NCBI RefSeq assembly: GCF_009674765.1
Contig: NZ_WKKF01000001.1
Span: 496,001 to 560,000 of the forward strand
DNA: 64,000 nt
Direction of reading: 5' to 3'
Source: Metabacillus idriensis
GTDB lineage: Bacteria; Bacillota; Bacilli; Bacillales; Bacillaceae
Every line of letters starts with the position of its first letter. Position 1 is the first letter of the stretch. The translations under genes were made by a program, and so were the position numbers. Under the pieces are notes generated by a model. The model had not been told where the DNA came from and ran no database searches. It saw nothing but the letters and a program-made list of their open reading frames with translations. Positions 52,455 through 61,093 of the stretch are shown here, piece by piece.

Positions 52455-52491
52455 TACTAAAAAAGGCTACTTAACGCAGCCTTTTTTAGTA
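52455..52491 (-). terminator. Terminator of the beta-lactamase gene
   Basis: Extended palindrome GTACTAAAAAAGGCT / AGCCTTTTTTAGTAC with loop. The region 52153-52454 between it and the coat terminator has no gene I can support. Confidence 0.85.
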
Positions 52492-52494
52492 CAA

Positions 52495-53436
52495 TCATTT
52501 TCTATTGTTATTTTTGACTTTAAGGGCCTTAATTACTTCTTTTGTTGCCTCAGCAATAAGCTCATCATTATAATCAGCATCTTTTTTATCACGACTTGAA
52601 AGTACAGAAAGAACAATAGGATCTCCTTTTGGTGGCCAAATGATCGCAATGTCATTTCTCGTACCATATGATCCTGCTCCAGTCTTATCAGCCACTTCCC
52701 AACCTTTCGGCACTCCAGCACGAATTAACGCATCTCCAGTAGTATTTCTTTTCATCCAATCTATTAAAAGTTCACGTTTCTCAGTTGGGAGTGCATCTCC
52801 CAGTGTAAAAGCCTGAAGACTAGCAGCAAGTGCTCTTGGTGTACTCGTATCATGAGTTTCACCTGGATTAACTTCGTTTAAATCTGGCTCATATCTCTCA
52901 GGATTGGTAACATTATCACCAATTTCCTCCAGTGCTTTCTTAAATCCAGTAGGTCCCCCCAGTTGCTTAAGTATGAGGTTCGCCGCAGTATTGTCACTGT
53001 ATCTAATAGAAGCATCGGAAAGCTCCTTAAGAGTCATCCCCGTATCAACATGCTTTTCTGTAATCGGATTATAATTAACAAGATCCTCACGTGTATAGGT
53101 AATTCTTTGATTAAGGTCTTCTATTGATTTCTGTTGTAAAAGTGCTCCTACAGCTAGAGCCTTATGAGTAGATGCATAAGCAAAACGCTCATCTGGATGA
53201 TAGGTTACTGTTTGGTTTGTACCAGTATCCAACGCAAAGACACCAAGTTTAGCATCAAATTTTTCTTCAAGCTTATCAAAATCATGATTATTGGCAGTTT
53301 CTTGTTTTTGGGGTTTAGTTAATTCAGCATGAACGTTATTGTTTGAACAACCTACAAGCGTTGCACATGAAAGAAATAGCACAGGCACAATTTTTCTGAA
53401 TGTAGAAGTACTAAAAATGCTGCTCAATGAATTCAT
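52495..53436 (-). CDS. bla: Class A beta-lactamase (lipoprotein penicillinase)
   Basis: A 313-residue class A serine beta-lactamase. The signal peptide ends FLSCATLVGC, a lipobox with Cys 30, so the enzyme is probably membrane-anchored with possible release. Active-site motifs are STHK (nucleophile Ser 89, Lys 92), SDN (147-149), EPDLN (general base Glu 183) and KTG (251-253). It is closest in pattern to Bacillus BlaP/PenP-type penicillinases. Divergent from blaR1-blaI with three operator dyads between, so it is inducible. AAAGAGG lies nine bases before the ATG. Confidence 0.95.
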   Translation of the reverse strand: MNSLSSIFSTSTFRKIVPVLFLSCATLVGCSNNNVHAELTKPQKQETANNHDFDKLEEKFDAKLGVFALDTGTNQTVTYHPDERFAYASTHKALAVGALLQQKSIEDLNQRITYTREDLVNYNPITEKHVDTGMTLKELSDASIRYSDNTAANLILKQLGGPTGFKKALEEIGDNVTNPERYEPDLNEVNPGETHDTSTPRALAASLQAFTLGDALPTEKRELLIDWMKRNTTGDALIRAGVPKGWEVADKTGAGSYGTRNDIAIIWPPKGDPIVLSVLSSRDKKDADYNDELIAEATKEVIKALKVKNNNRK

Positions 53437-53442
53437 TAAAAT

Positions 53443-53526
53443 TCAACCTCTTTCTAAAAAATATTTATTGTATTCTCCTGGGATAGCAGCCGGATCTTTA
53501 ACTCTTGCACCCTATCTTTTATTCAT
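53443..53526 (-). pseudogene. Interrupted 27-codon leader frame upstream of bla
   Basis: AGGAGG stands 8 bases before ATG AAT AAA AGA TAG. After the TAG the same frame stays open as GARVKDPAAIPGEYNKYFLE and ends TGA inside the ribosome site of bla. The frame thus spans 28 codons with one amber at codon 5. The composition of the part after the stop looks like protein. The alternative is an uORF of four codons (MNKR) that regulates bla by translation or mRNA stability. Confidence 0.4.
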
Positions 53527-53604
53527 AAAGCAGACCTCCTAATTATTTGAGTAGACTCTTATGTACGAATTGAAAAAACAGACTCATGCAAGATATTTCG
53601 ATGG

Positions 53605-53654
53605 ATTACATTTGTAGTCTTATTACATCTGTAGTACAGTATTACATATGTAAT
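53605..53654. promoter_or_regulatory. Three BlaI operator dyads with divergent promoters
   Basis: ATTACATTTGTAGT (53605-53618), ATTACATCTGTAGT (53622-53635) and ATTACATATGTAAT (53641-53654) are copies of the TACA-N2-TGTA BlaI/MecI box. For blaR1, TTGTAG (53612-53617) and TACAGT (53635-53640) are 17 bases apart. For bla on the other strand, TTGATT (53657-53652) and TACAGA (53633-53628) are 18 apart. The dyads lie inside both promoters, so BlaI would block both until BlaR1 signals. Confidence 0.85.
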
Positions 53655-53742
53655 CAAGTAAAGTCAATTTTTTATTTTTTTACCATCAAACCACTATAAA
53701 TATGCTATATACCTGTTTTTCAAAATTAAAAAATCAAGAGAG

Positions 53743-55569
53743 TTGGTGTTGAAGAACATGTTTTTAACTCATTTTATAATAGGTCTATTGGTGTCTTCAT
53801 TTTCCGTTACTGTTATTCTACTTATACGAAAATGGTTTGGAAGACAATTAACAGCAAAATGGTCCTATCATTTGTGGATGTTTCTTTTTATGGCTTTAGC
53901 ACTTCCATTCATACCTACTGATTTATATAATTTTAGTTCTCTATTTAGCAGTGTGGATACATATCAGACTAATGCACCCAGCTCTAATACTGAAACAACT
54001 GGAAACGATATGATACAGGGCCTACACCTAATACAAGACTTTTCTGTATCGGTCAATCGGATGAACCTGGCCTTACTTAATATGGGAGTGATGGGTTTAT
54101 GGATGTCAGGGATGCTTTTATTTACCTTTACTATGGTTCGTGGATGGCTCCGACTTAGAAGGATAAAGAATTATTCTTCTGCGTATTCCAATCAAGAAGT
54201 TCTCGTGCTTTTCGAAGAATGCAAGAAAAGACTACAGATTAAAAAATCAATAAAGATTGTTATTTCGAAAAGAGTCCAATCTCCAATGATATTCGGACTT
54301 TTTCAAACATATATCGTCTTACCTTCTCAGCATGAAAACTGGCTTAGCTTGAAAAATTACGAGTATATCTTTCTTCATGAACTGAATCACTATAAAAACA
54401 AGGATTTGCTGACAAATTACGTGATATTGTTCTATCAAATCATTTATTGGTTTAATCCCCTTGTCTGGCTTGCTTTTAGAGAAATGAGATTGGATCGGGA
54501 AATCGCATGTGATACATCTGTTTTACAGTTACTAGATGATAATTCATTTAGTGAATATGGAAATACAATCATAAATTTTTTGGATCTTTCAAAACGGTCA
54601 AGTAAGCTACAGTTAGTGACACAATTAAAAGGTTCGAAGCTTCAAATCAAAAAACGAATTGAACACATTTCTGCCTATAAGCATTCTGTAAAAAAATCAA
54701 TAAGAAAAAGCGTCTTTATTTATGTGTTGGCCAGTTTCATTTTGACAATCCAATTACCTTTCGTTTCCGCATTTGCGACGGAAAACGACCGATACAATTT
54801 TAATAATGACGGAGTAGTTTATGAGGATTTACACCAATTCTTTAAAGGGGATGAAGGAAGCTTTGTTTTATATGATCATAACGCACAGCAATATCGCATT
54901 TATAATGAAGAGAAAAGTACGTTGCGGGTATCACCTGATTCCACATACAAAATCTATAGTGCCTTATTTGCACTAGAATCAAATGTGATATCACCCGAAG
55001 AATCCACCCTTTCATGGGATGGGACGGAGCAACCCTATGACGCTTGGAATATGGATCAGGATGTCTCATCTGCTTTACAAAAATCTGTAAACTGGTATTT
55101 CCAAGAATTAGATCGTAGAACAGGATTTGAAACAATACAATCCAATCTACAAGAGATAAACTATGGAAATTCCGATGTATCTGGGGGATTTGGTGAATTC
55201 TGGCTCGAATCCTCATTAAAAATTTCTCCAGTCGAGCAAGTCCAACTGCTGCAAGCCTTTTATTACAATCAATTTGGATATAAGGAAATGAATATCCAAG
55301 CTGTGAAGGAAGCACTACTCTTAGAAAAGAATGAAGAAGCTCGCCTATCAGGAAAAACAGGTACAGGAGCAGTGAATGGAAAAAACATCAATGGTTGGTT
55401 TATCGGATATGTAGAGACGAAGAACAATACTTATTTCTTTGCTGCCAATTTACAAAATGAAGATGATGCATCTGGAAGCAAGGCAGGAGAAATTACTTTA
55501 TCAATTTTAAAAGATTTAGGAATCTATAAAGAAAATGGAGGGGAGAAATATGGAGAAAAACATTCCTAA
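53743..55569 (+). CDS. blaR1: Beta-lactam sensor/signal transducer BlaR1
   Basis: A 608-residue sensor. The N-terminal part has four membrane helices with a M56 metalloprotease domain (HELNH, residues 212-216, and the downstream Glu in LDREIACDTSV). The C-terminal extracellular penicillin-binding domain has STYK (Ser 400), the YGN of EINYGNSD and KTGT (538-541). Acylation by a penicillin triggers the protease, which inactivates BlaI. The start could be TTG 53743, GTG 53746, TTG 53749 or ATG 53758; AAGAGAG best fits TTG 53749. It overlaps the start of blaI by 20 bases. Confidence 0.94.
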   Translation: MVLKNMFLTHFIIGLLVSSFSVTVILLIRKWFGRQLTAKWSYHLWMFLFMALALPFIPTDLYNFSSLFSSVDTYQTNAPSSNTETTGNDMIQGLHLIQDFSVSVNRMNLALLNMGVMGLWMSGMLLFTFTMVRGWLRLRRIKNYSSAYSNQEVLVLFEECKKRLQIKKSIKIVISKRVQSPMIFGLFQTYIVLPSQHENWLSLKNYEYIFLHELNHYKNKDLLTNYVILFYQIIYWFNPLVWLAFREMRLDREIACDTSVLQLLDDNSFSEYGNTIINFLDLSKRSSKLQLVTQLKGSKLQIKKRIEHISAYKHSVKKSIRKSVFIYVLASFILTIQLPFVSAFATENDRYNFNNDGVVYEDLHQFFKGDEGSFVLYDHNAQQYRIYNEEKSTLRVSPDSTYKIYSALFALESNVISPEESTLSWDGTEQPYDAWNMDQDVSSALQKSVNWYFQELDRRTGFETIQSNLQEINYGNSDVSGGFGEFWLESSLKISPVEQVQLLQAFYYNQFGYKEMNIQAVKEALLLEKNEEARLSGKTGTGAVNGKNINGWFIGYVETKNNTYFFAANLQNEDDASGSKAGEITLSILKDLGIYKENGGEKYGEKHS

Positions 55570-55933
55570 TATATCAGAATCAGAATGGGAAATCATGAAC
55601 GTGCTTTGGGATAAAGCCCCTCAAACAGCGAATGACATCATATTTTCCTTACAGGAGAGTACCGATTGGAAGCCGAAAACCATACGCACTCTTCTCGATC
55701 GATTGGTTCAAAAAGATGTAGTAGGTGTTAATAAAAATCTAAGAGTTTACACATTTTACCCGCTCTATACACAGGAAGAGTGCCAGCGTGCCGAGACCGA
55801 ATCATTTATCAACCGTATCTATGGAGGTACCCTGAAATCCATGCTTGTCCAATTCATTCAGGAAGATACCCTATCTGATGATGATATCAGTGAACTACGC
55901 TTTATATTAAATAAGAAACCTAAAAAGGAATAA
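55550..55933 (+). CDS. blaI: Transcriptional repressor BlaI
   Basis: A 127-residue BlaI/MecI-family winged-helix repressor: ISESEWEIMNVLWDKAPQTA, the recognition helix region DWKPKTIRTLLDRLVQKDVV and the C-terminal dimer region with SFINRIYGGTLKSMLVQF. It binds the dyads at 53605-53654 and is destroyed on BlaR1 signalling. GGAGGGG lies before ATG 55550. It ends the operon at a clear terminator. Confidence 0.95.
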   Translation: MEKNIPNISESEWEIMNVLWDKAPQTANDIIFSLQESTDWKPKTIRTLLDRLVQKDVVGVNKNLRVYTFYPLYTQEECQRAETESFINRIYGGTLKSMLVQFIQEDTLSDDDISELRFILNKKPKKE

Positions 55934-55940
55934 TATTAAA

Positions 55941-55974
55941 AAGTCGATTTGAACTAATTCCAAATCGCTTTTTT
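55941..55974 (+). terminator. Terminator after blaI
   Basis: CGATTTG / CAAATCG stem with nine-base loop and a TTTTTT tail. Confidence 0.85.
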
Positions 55975-56128
55975 CGGTCGAAATCGAAATAGCAGGGGAC
56001 ATATTTCCATGTAATTATCGCTTTCTTGCTCAGATTATAAAAGAATCGTTTTCTTCTCTGTAAATACACCCGTTAGTCATAAACTAAAAAAACAAGTGTA
56101 GAGCTACACACGAAAGGAGCAGTTAACT

Positions 56129-56188
56129 ATGAAGGATGTATTTATTCAACTAAATCCCTCTAAGAAAGGAATAACTCTGGATTTCTAG
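56129..56188 (+). CDS. Possible 19-residue peptide
   Basis: ATG at 56129 lies 9 bases after AAAGGAG and encodes MKDVFIQLNPSKKGITLDF. Good spacing but no other support; it may be the start of a gene lost by truncation or an unknown peptide. Confidence 0.25.
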   Translation: MKDVFIQLNPSKKGITLDF

Positions 56189-56298
56189 CTTTTTCTTAAG
56201 ATTTCATCTAGATTTATTTTAATTAAACATCAAAGTTATCGATTTAGTTGAAAACAAAGATATTTTTGCAGTGTTAGAGGCAAAGTCTTTAACTATCT

Positions 56299-56390
56299 AA
56301 CCACTCCTAACCAAAAAGTGGTTACCTAGTAAAAGTATGGTTGCACTGGTGGATGTCCACATGTCTCATGGAGGTCAACCCTCCCATGTC
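56299..56390. other. Cluster of three hairpins in a non-coding stretch
   Basis: AACCACT...AGTGGTT (56299-56323), GTGGATGTCCAC (56349-56360) and CATGGAGG...CCTCCCATG (56367-56389, one bulge) follow one another. None has a T run. The stretch 56189-56520 holds no gene I can support; it may be a structured RNA or a remnant. Confidence 0.3.
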
Positions 56391-56525
56391 TCACAGAGTC
56401 TATGCTTCAAAATTCCTTCGTCCAACCTTCCATGAGGGGATGTCAGTTATTGCTGCCAGACAGGATCAGAGTCCGTACTTTAATAGTTTTACACCCATGC
56501 TTCAAATGTCTAAATAATAATATCT

Positions 56526-57020
56526 TTAAAAGCTGCGTTTCCCTGGCCAAGCTCCTTGTAGTTTACTAAGGAATACAATTTGTCCAATATGATATGCGTC
56601 GTGCATTGCTAAACTCTTCAGTTCAAGCACTAATGAATTATCTTCTCCCGGGATCTGTCTATACAAATCTTCATGTTCTGATTTTGCTAGTATTTTTCCA
56701 AGTTTACGATGAACATAAAAGTATTCTTGTTTTGTTTCCTTCCAATTTTCTAACGTCTCAGTTGGTAATCGAAATGTAGATTCATTATTTTCTGCCTGAG
56801 GTTCATTCGCTGTTTCACCAAGAAATCGCATCAGAAATCTCTTTTCATAGAAAAGTAAATGACAAACTAATTCCCAAATGGAATTCATTGCCCCATCAGC
56901 TGGTTTCCAAATTGCCTGTTCAAAAGTAATATCCTCTAGCACTTTTTCAAGTGGTGGAAACCAGTCTTCTTCATCTAAGCAGCTTGCCCATTGCTGTAAC
57001 AAAAGTGTCTTTACATTCAT
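56526..57020 (-). CDS. DinB-family protein
   Basis: A 164-residue DinB-type protein: MNSIWELVCHLLFYEKRFLM supplies the first His, and LKSLAMHDAYHIGQIVFLSK the second pair. Start ATG 57020, preceded by TTGGAGGGAATAG. Clearly diverged from the three other DinB proteins in the window. Expected to be a cytoplasmic four-helix-bundle metal-binding protein, function unknown. Confidence 0.88.
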   Translation of the reverse strand: MNVKTLLLQQWASCLDEEDWFPPLEKVLEDITFEQAIWKPADGAMNSIWELVCHLLFYEKRFLMRFLGETANEPQAENNESTFRLPTETLENWKETKQEYFYVHRKLGKILAKSEHEDLYRQIPGEDNSLVLELKSLAMHDAYHIGQIVFLSKLQGAWPGKRSF

Positions 57021-57226
57021 TTTCTATTCCCTCCAATTTAATCCCTTTGGTCAAATTTCATTTGCGGCGTTTTGTAGATAGTTCACTAATTAAGGTGTCA
57101 TGCAAATTCTTGTTCAATTAAACTGCCCTTTACTTCAATAATAAGAGACGACACTTTGTTAAGCAATCGCCCCCGGTTGTTGAAAAGTCTTTTTGATGAA
57201 TAGCACCAACAAATATTATAAAGCTT

Positions 57227-57754
57227 TCAATTTGAATTTATTTTCATACGCCAATTATTGCAATGCATTAAGTTACCTGGTGGGTACTCAAATTCGCAAT
57301 CTGAAATAAATGAAAAGTTGAGCTTTCGACAAATAGCATTTGAAGCAGGATTTTCAACTGAAGGGAAAGCGTGTATGGATTTATATCTCTTCTCTCTAAT
57401 TGCTTCATCAATTGCCAGCTTAACTGCAATAGTTGCTATCCCTCTAACTTGAAACTTTGGTAGTACGCTCCATCCAATTTCATAAACACTTTCATCGTTC
57501 CAAATTGTTTGCCAATAACCAACAGAACCAACCGCTTCAAAATCAGGAGATCGGGAAATGCTAAACATTTTCCCTTTATCACCAAGTTCAAGATACCGTT
57601 TGTGCCGTTTTAAAATCTGTTGATTACTTTCCGAGCCTCCCAGATGTTCCATCATTTCTGGGGCATTTATTTTAACAAGTAGTTCAAGATCTTTATCTTC
57701 CCAAATATTAATTTGAATTTGTCGTTCTCCAATTCGTTTTAAAATATCTATCAA
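57227..57754 (-). CDS. GNAT acetyltransferase
   Basis: A 175-residue protein: YEIGWSVLPKFQVRGIATIA (acetyl-CoA loop) and VENPASNAICRKLNFSFISD (motif B) define GNAT. The TTG at 57754 touches AAGGAG, an unlikely start position. Upstream codons LKFKE look coding, and a base deletion in ATGAAAACTG would join ATG to this frame (MKLKFKELIDILKRIGERQ). So the annotated start may hide a frameshift at the very beginning. Family D repeat remnant lies downstream at 57164. Confidence 0.75.
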   Translation of the reverse strand: MIDILKRIGERQIQINIWEDKDLELLVKINAPEMMEHLGGSESNQQILKRHKRYLELGDKGKMFSISRSPDFEAVGSVGYWQTIWNDESVYEIGWSVLPKFQVRGIATIAVKLAIDEAIREKRYKSIHAFPSVENPASNAICRKLNFSFISDCEFEYPPGNLMHCNNWRMKINSN

Positions 57755-58272
57755 CTCCTTAAACTTCAGTTTTCATTTTAATATTTTTCTAAAGCTCCTT
57801 CTTCAACAATCCTGCCATTTAATTGAATAACTGATATTTCCATTTTAACATAATTGTCCAATATCCTGACTCAAATATATACCAAAAAAACACCATTTTA
57901 ACTGCTAAATAGTGTGTGAATTTCTCTGCGAATTCATTTGCATTTTTCACTGCAATTTGCATTTTTCTCCTCCAAAACGGAACCTGTTAATTTGCCATAG
58001 GTGGTTTTTTTATTTTACTGTTCAAATATATCAGAAAGAAGGATTACAGATAGTTACCCTCTTTTTGCAACTTTTCACTGTCTGGCTTTTTACAAGGTAT
58101 AAATTGAAAAAGAAGGAAGACTAGCTGCATATAAGAGTTAGGTAATAAGATGCTGTTTTAATGGTATTTGAGAGATTTTTTGTAATAATGAATAAATACA
58201 TGTTAGACTCCTAATAAAGAAACTACTAATACAGCTTGAAATAAAGGGACAAAAAAAGGAGATAGTACAAAT

Positions 58273-59094
58273 ATGAGTGAAACAGCAAATTTACATAGCG
58301 ACGCTAGAGACATGTTGATGGCAACAAGCCGGACCTTCTTTATTCCTATAAGCCTTTTATCACCTGGATTAAGAGAAACTGTTACATCCGCTTATTTATG
58401 CATGAGAGCTATTGACGAAATTGAAGATCATCAAGAGCTCCATGCCGAAACAAAAAGTAATCTATTGCGTTCAATCAGCCAACTCTTGCAAAAACCCTTT
58501 AATAATAACGAGTTAATAGAAATTTTACATCCATATAAATCTCTTCTTCCGGATGTTACATTACGTCTTGGTGACTGGATCAAGCTTTGTCCGCCAACAA
58601 TTGCAGAGAACATATTAAATGCAACATCCACGATGGCGAAAGGGATGGCTGACTGGGTTTTAAAAGAGTGGCGGATAAAGGATGAGGAGGATTTGGATCA
58701 ATACACATTCTACGTGGCTGGTTTGGTTGGAGTCATGCTCTCGGATATTTGGAAGTGGCATGATGCAACAGAATCAGATAAATCACTAGCTATAGCCTTT
58801 GGCCGCGGCTTACAGTCCGTCAATATCCTTCGTAACCGGTCAGAGGATTTAGAGAGAGGGGTAGATTTTTTTCCTGATGGCTGGGAGCTAGAAGATATGT
58901 TTAATTATGCCCGGCGAAACCTGGCTCTTGCGGACATTTACTTGGAGAAAATAAACCCTGGTCCAATCCTTAATTTTTGCAAAATCCCGATAGCTCTCGC
59001 ACATGGAACACTTGATGCTTTGATCGAGGGAAAGGAAAAAATGAGCAGAACTGCTGTAACTGAGATCGTTAGTCAGGTAGTAAGCAAACAATAG
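58273..59094 (+). CDS. yisP: Squalene/phytoene synthase-family protein, YisP-like
   Basis: A 273-residue trans-isoprenyl synthase fold. The first aspartate motif is intact (DEIED, residues 48-52). The second, usually D-x3-D, reads N-R-S-E-D (188-192): NILRNRSEDLERGVDFFP. Loss of its first Asp argues against normal head-to-head condensation. B. subtilis YisP, of similar size and with a degenerate motif, has been reported to act as a farnesyl-diphosphate phosphatase producing farnesol, which influences membrane domains. AAAGGAG precedes the ATG. No other terpene gene is near. The 517-base gap before it contains nothing I recognise. Confidence 0.8.
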   Translation: MSETANLHSDARDMLMATSRTFFIPISLLSPGLRETVTSAYLCMRAIDEIEDHQELHAETKSNLLRSISQLLQKPFNNNELIEILHPYKSLLPDVTLRLGDWIKLCPPTIAENILNATSTMAKGMADWVLKEWRIKDEEDLDQYTFYVAGLVGVMLSDIWKWHDATESDKSLAIAFGRGLQSVNILRNRSEDLERGVDFFPDGWELEDMFNYARRNLALADIYLEKINPGPILNFCKIPIALAHGTLDALIEGKEKMSRTAVTEIVSQVVSKQ

Positions 59095-59288
59095 TCAGAT
59101 ATTCATATTAAGACAAGTTCGATAAAAGAGCATGATAGATAAAACAGTGGAATCTAACAAGATATCCACTGTTTTTAATTTTGCTGGATATAGAACCATT
59201 CAAAATTTTATTCCTTTTTTATACGAAAATTTGCTTGGCAGTCTATCTTTCCCCGCATATCAAAGTTTCTTTTCCTGTCCTCTCGCAG

Positions 59289-60881
59289 TTAACGAGGTAA
59301 CAGTAAAATCCCATCACCGACTGGACGTTCACCAGAAGTATCAGAAGGTGTACTTACCAACTTCTGATTAACTGTCATGGTTGTGGAGCCGCCGCCGTCA
59401 AGATTTAGGGCGTTTACGGCACCTAAAGATTTTAGTAGTTGTGCACTTTCTTTGAAGTTAGCTCCAACGCTATAACCTGGTTTTCTTCCATCAATGGTTA
59501 CTAAAAGAATCGTACCATCAGCTTTAACTCCAGCTGCGGTCCGGGGATGACGTCTCTGGCCGAACTGATAAAAGAACTCTGGGTTATCAGGCTGGTGAAA
59601 TCCTTCTGCAGTTGAAGGAATGTCTATCTTTTTATCACGTATGAGCCTTGGCCCGCCATTGATGATTCCAATTCCTTCTCTTGAAGGAATGGAGCCTTCT
59701 TCTGTAAACATCTTTTTCTTGATCTTCACCTTTTCTCCATCTTCCAGATGAGCTTGAATCCACTGTGCATTTTCAGCCGTGCCTGATAAAACGGTACTTC
59801 CTTCAGGAATTTTGCCTCCGCGGACATCTCTGATTTCTGTCACGATCCCTTTGCTGTTGATGACGGCTTCAGCACCGGCGCCAGAAGGAGTATTTGTTCC
59901 AAAGTGTGAAGAATACTGAATCAATTCGCTTGAATCTGTACATGTATAGTCGTGTTTTGGTTGATTGGTTTCTTTATCACCGACTCCGCCGCATCCGCGA
60001 ATAAGCCCTGGGACGCGGTTAAGGCCATCTATTTCCTTTATGTCACCATCAATAGATTTTATGCTGAATTTTGTATTTACCGCAGAAATGGAGGCACGAT
60101 TTTTCTCGTTCAAAATAAGGCTAGTTCTGCCATTTACAGCCTCGCTGATCAGCTTGCCATCTACCATAGAAATACCTGCAAGGTCACCTTCAGTTCCATC
60201 TTCAGGTCCCATTACAAAATATCCGCCGTTAATGCCGCCTAATGCATTCAACCTCTTTGACATACTAGTCAGCTTTTCTTTACCCGGGACTTGGTCATTC
60301 GCTATAACAGGCGATATATGGCCTGTAAACATTTTGGGGTTTATCTCAAGAACATGAACAACCCATGGTCCTGTGGTCGCATCTCCATCTTCTCCAGAAA
60401 AAACAATCTTAGAATCTTTGTAACCGTTTGATGCCAGTTCCTCTTTTAATATCTTTGCTTGAGACTCTGCTTGATATGGACCGATTCTCACTAAATATCC
60501 AAGCGGTTCTCGTTTCTGATCATCTTGTGCTCTTTCATTGATTGTATGAATAAATGAATCATAGCCTTCTGAAGCCAACTTTTCTTTGAGTTTTATTGCT
60601 TCTTTGTTTGAAGTAAGGAAATCCACATTTACCATAAAAGCATCTTTATGATTATCTTTTCCGTAAACAAGTCTAGAAAATGTTGCCCCGTCCTGTAATT
60701 TTTGTGATTCTTTTGTTTCATACTTCATAAATGGTGATTGAGTTTCTGCTTTTACAGTTTTCGTTTGAAGATTGTAAGCATCGGTAAGAGATGGAGCTGA
60801 AAGCAAAAATAATGCTGTGAAAGTTATTTGAGAAATCCTTATTAATCCTTTTTTCTGAGATTGAAATAGTGGTTTCTTCAT
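59289..60881 (-). CDS. Secreted SPOR- and phosphodiester-glycosidase-domain protein
   Basis: A 530-residue exported protein. A signal peptide (about 1-35) is followed by a SPOR-like repeat region (residues 75-160: DAFMVNVDFLTSNKEAIKLK, GYLVRIGPYQAESQAKILKE), which binds denuded peptidoglycan. The C-terminal half is a NAGPA/phosphodiester glycosidase domain: ALGGINGGYFVM, GIGIINGGPRLI, RRHPRTAAGVKADGTILLVT and NALNLDGGGSTTM. It probably trims phosphodiester-linked sugars in the cell wall. GGGAGG lies five bases before the second ATG (60881). Confidence 0.9.
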   Translation of the reverse strand: MKKPLFQSQKKGLIRISQITFTALFLLSAPSLTDAYNLQTKTVKAETQSPFMKYETKESQKLQDGATFSRLVYGKDNHKDAFMVNVDFLTSNKEAIKLKEKLASEGYDSFIHTINERAQDDQKREPLGYLVRIGPYQAESQAKILKEELASNGYKDSKIVFSGEDGDATTGPWVVHVLEINPKMFTGHISPVIANDQVPGKEKLTSMSKRLNALGGINGGYFVMGPEDGTEGDLAGISMVDGKLISEAVNGRTSLILNEKNRASISAVNTKFSIKSIDGDIKEIDGLNRVPGLIRGCGGVGDKETNQPKHDYTCTDSSELIQYSSHFGTNTPSGAGAEAVINSKGIVTEIRDVRGGKIPEGSTVLSGTAENAQWIQAHLEDGEKVKIKKKMFTEEGSIPSREGIGIINGGPRLIRDKKIDIPSTAEGFHQPDNPEFFYQFGQRRHPRTAAGVKADGTILLVTIDGRKPGYSVGANFKESAQLLKSLGAVNALNLDGGGSTTMTVNQKLVSTPSDTSGERPVGDGILLLPR

Positions 60882-61028
60882 CATTTCCTCCCTTAGTGTT
60901 GTGTCTACTTCACTTTACTAAAATGTTATTAAGCTAAAGTAAAGGGGATATTATGTGTTTATGAACATTTGTTTACAGAGTTAGAATCAGAAGGGGTTTA
61001 AAAACATTCTTAAACTCATTAACAAACA

Positions 61029-61064
61029 AAAATGCTCTAGCAAATTTTTTTGCTAGAGCATTTT
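61029..61064. terminator. Terminator between two convergent transcripts or after YflT gene
   Basis: AAAATGCTCTAGCAAA / TTTGCTAGAGCATTTT perfect stem. It is downstream of the 61094 gene on the minus strand. Confidence 0.85.
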
Positions 61065-61093
61065 AAAATTATTTAATTTATCAAGAAGATAAA

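Noticed and set aside
53640-53660. Palindrome ATTACATATGTAAT considered as a DoxX/CatE-type operator
   Set aside because: Position between bla and blaR1 and the TACA-N2-TGTA core identify it as a BlaI box.
52495-55933. Mobile element carrying the beta-lactamase locus
   Set aside because: No transposase, integrase or terminal repeat found around it; bla-blaR1-blaI loci are chromosomal in many Bacilli.
57912-58124. 70-codon plus-strand frame
   Set aside because: Cys/Phe-rich composition typical of AT-rich non-coding DNA, no ribosome site.
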